64,000 nt of DNA from CBDFLD01 sp965249005 (GTDB lineage: Bacteria > Acidobacteriota > UBA6911). Below the pieces are notes generated by a model. It did not search any database, was not told where the DNA came from, and saw only the letters and a list, made by a program, of their open reading frames with translations. A program made the position numbers and the translations under genes. This document shows, in pieces, positions 63,636 to 64,000 of this stretch (its first letter is position 1; the number at the start of each line of letters is the position of its first letter). The DNA lies in NCBI GenBank assembly GCA_965249005.1, contig CBDFLD010000017.1, positions 248,001 through 312,000 on the forward strand. Reading direction: 5' to 3'.

Positions 63636-64000
63636 ATGCAAACTTTTGATCTGATCGTCATCGGTTCGGGTCCCGCGGGCCAGCGGGCGGCGATACAGGG
63701 GGCGAAGCTCGGCAAAAACGTCGCGCTGATCGAAAGAAGGGAGGTGGTCGGAGGGACCTGCATCAATACCGGTACGATTCCCAGCAAGACGATGAGAGAG
63801 GCCATTCTCCACCTATCGGGCTACCAGTACCACTCCGTCTACGGGGTCAATTATCGGGTCAAGGACAAGATCACGATGGCGGATATCGCTTTCCGTGTGC
63901 AGCATGTCATCAAGACAGAAGTGGACGTGATCAACGCACAACTATCGCGGAATGGCATCGAGGTTCTCAACGGGACGGCGAAGTTCCTCAACTCGTCTCG
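63636..64000 (+). CDS. sthA: Soluble NAD(P) transhydrogenase, N-terminal part (partial)
   Basis: The first 121 residues of a flavoprotein of the pyridine nucleotide-disulfide oxidoreductase family. The FAD-binding IGSGPAGQRAAIQGAKLG starts near residue 9, and GGTCINTGTIPSKTMREA has Thr-x-x-x-x-Pro-Ser-Lys where disulfide reductases carry a second cysteine. Only one of the redox-active pair is present, which is the signature of the soluble transhydrogenase SthA. It balances NADPH and NADH. AAGGTG precedes the ATG at 63636. The gene runs past the window end. Confidence 0.85.
   Translation, partial: MQTFDLIVIGSGPAGQRAAIQGAKLGKNVALIERREVVGGTCINTGTIPSKTMREAILHLSGYQYHSVYGVNYRVKDKITMADIAFRVQHVIKTEVDVINAQLSRNGIEVLNGTAKFLNSS

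Overview
The window looks like a chromosomal segment of a Gram-negative, aerobically respiring bacterium, most likely an Acidobacteriota member. The evidence is a von Willebrand factor A protein of the Acidobacteria-type secreted family, a DUF1549/DUF1553 plus DUF1501 secreted pair with a second DUF1501 end at the left edge, the bacillithiol enzyme BshC, multihaem c-type cytochromes and a two-subunit-III cytochrome oxidase. This is inference from gene content; no rRNA or tRNA gene was seen.

Left part (1-12 kb): the end of a DUF1501 gene, a sulfotransferase-like gene, lon with a recognisable promoter, a VWA protein region that appears frameshifted, then the aerobic benzoyl-CoA (box) genes boxC-boxB facing away from a boxR-type regulator (HTH fused to a shikimate-kinase-like domain). 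The two promoters share one -35 region. A TIM-barrel isomerase and a secreted M23 peptidase follow. From 12.1 to 16.8 kb lies an aa3-type cytochrome c oxidase operon (II, I, III, III, IV and a small CxxC membrane protein).

Middle (16.8-36.4 kb): an M20 amidohydrolase and a divergent hexahaem cytochrome, an SDR, a MATE exporter, an operon of ferredoxin, dihaem peroxidase and an aminotransferase broken at two homopolymer runs, a complete IS256-family element, an aldo/keto reductase, a sodium-solute symporter, a PpiC-type isomerase, another SDR, the DUF1549/DUF1501 pair and a two-gene symporter (55-aa membrane peptide plus transporter with a coiled insertion).

Right part (36.4-64 kb): a long leftward run containing mannose-1-phosphate guanylyltransferase, argG, an AI-2E exporter, an amidohydrolase, and a tight ferredoxin-bshC-PIG-L operon; then an alpha/beta hydrolase, a CPA2 antiporter, an aldo/keto reductase, a YbdK-type ligase, pirin, RNase HII, an NFACT protein, a SpoIIE phosphatase, a coupled pair made of a MoxR ATPase and a 675-residue protein with a TraB-like N-terminus, an M20 peptidase and the start of a soluble transhydrogenase.

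The most unusual items are a 130-135 bp, almost identical, strongly folded repeat found twice between convergent genes (36.4 and 47.4 kb), the MoxR/TraB-like pair with tandem repeats upstream, the doubly frameshifted aminotransferase, the overlapping box promoters, and several short intergenic repeat families that in places supply the last codons of genes.
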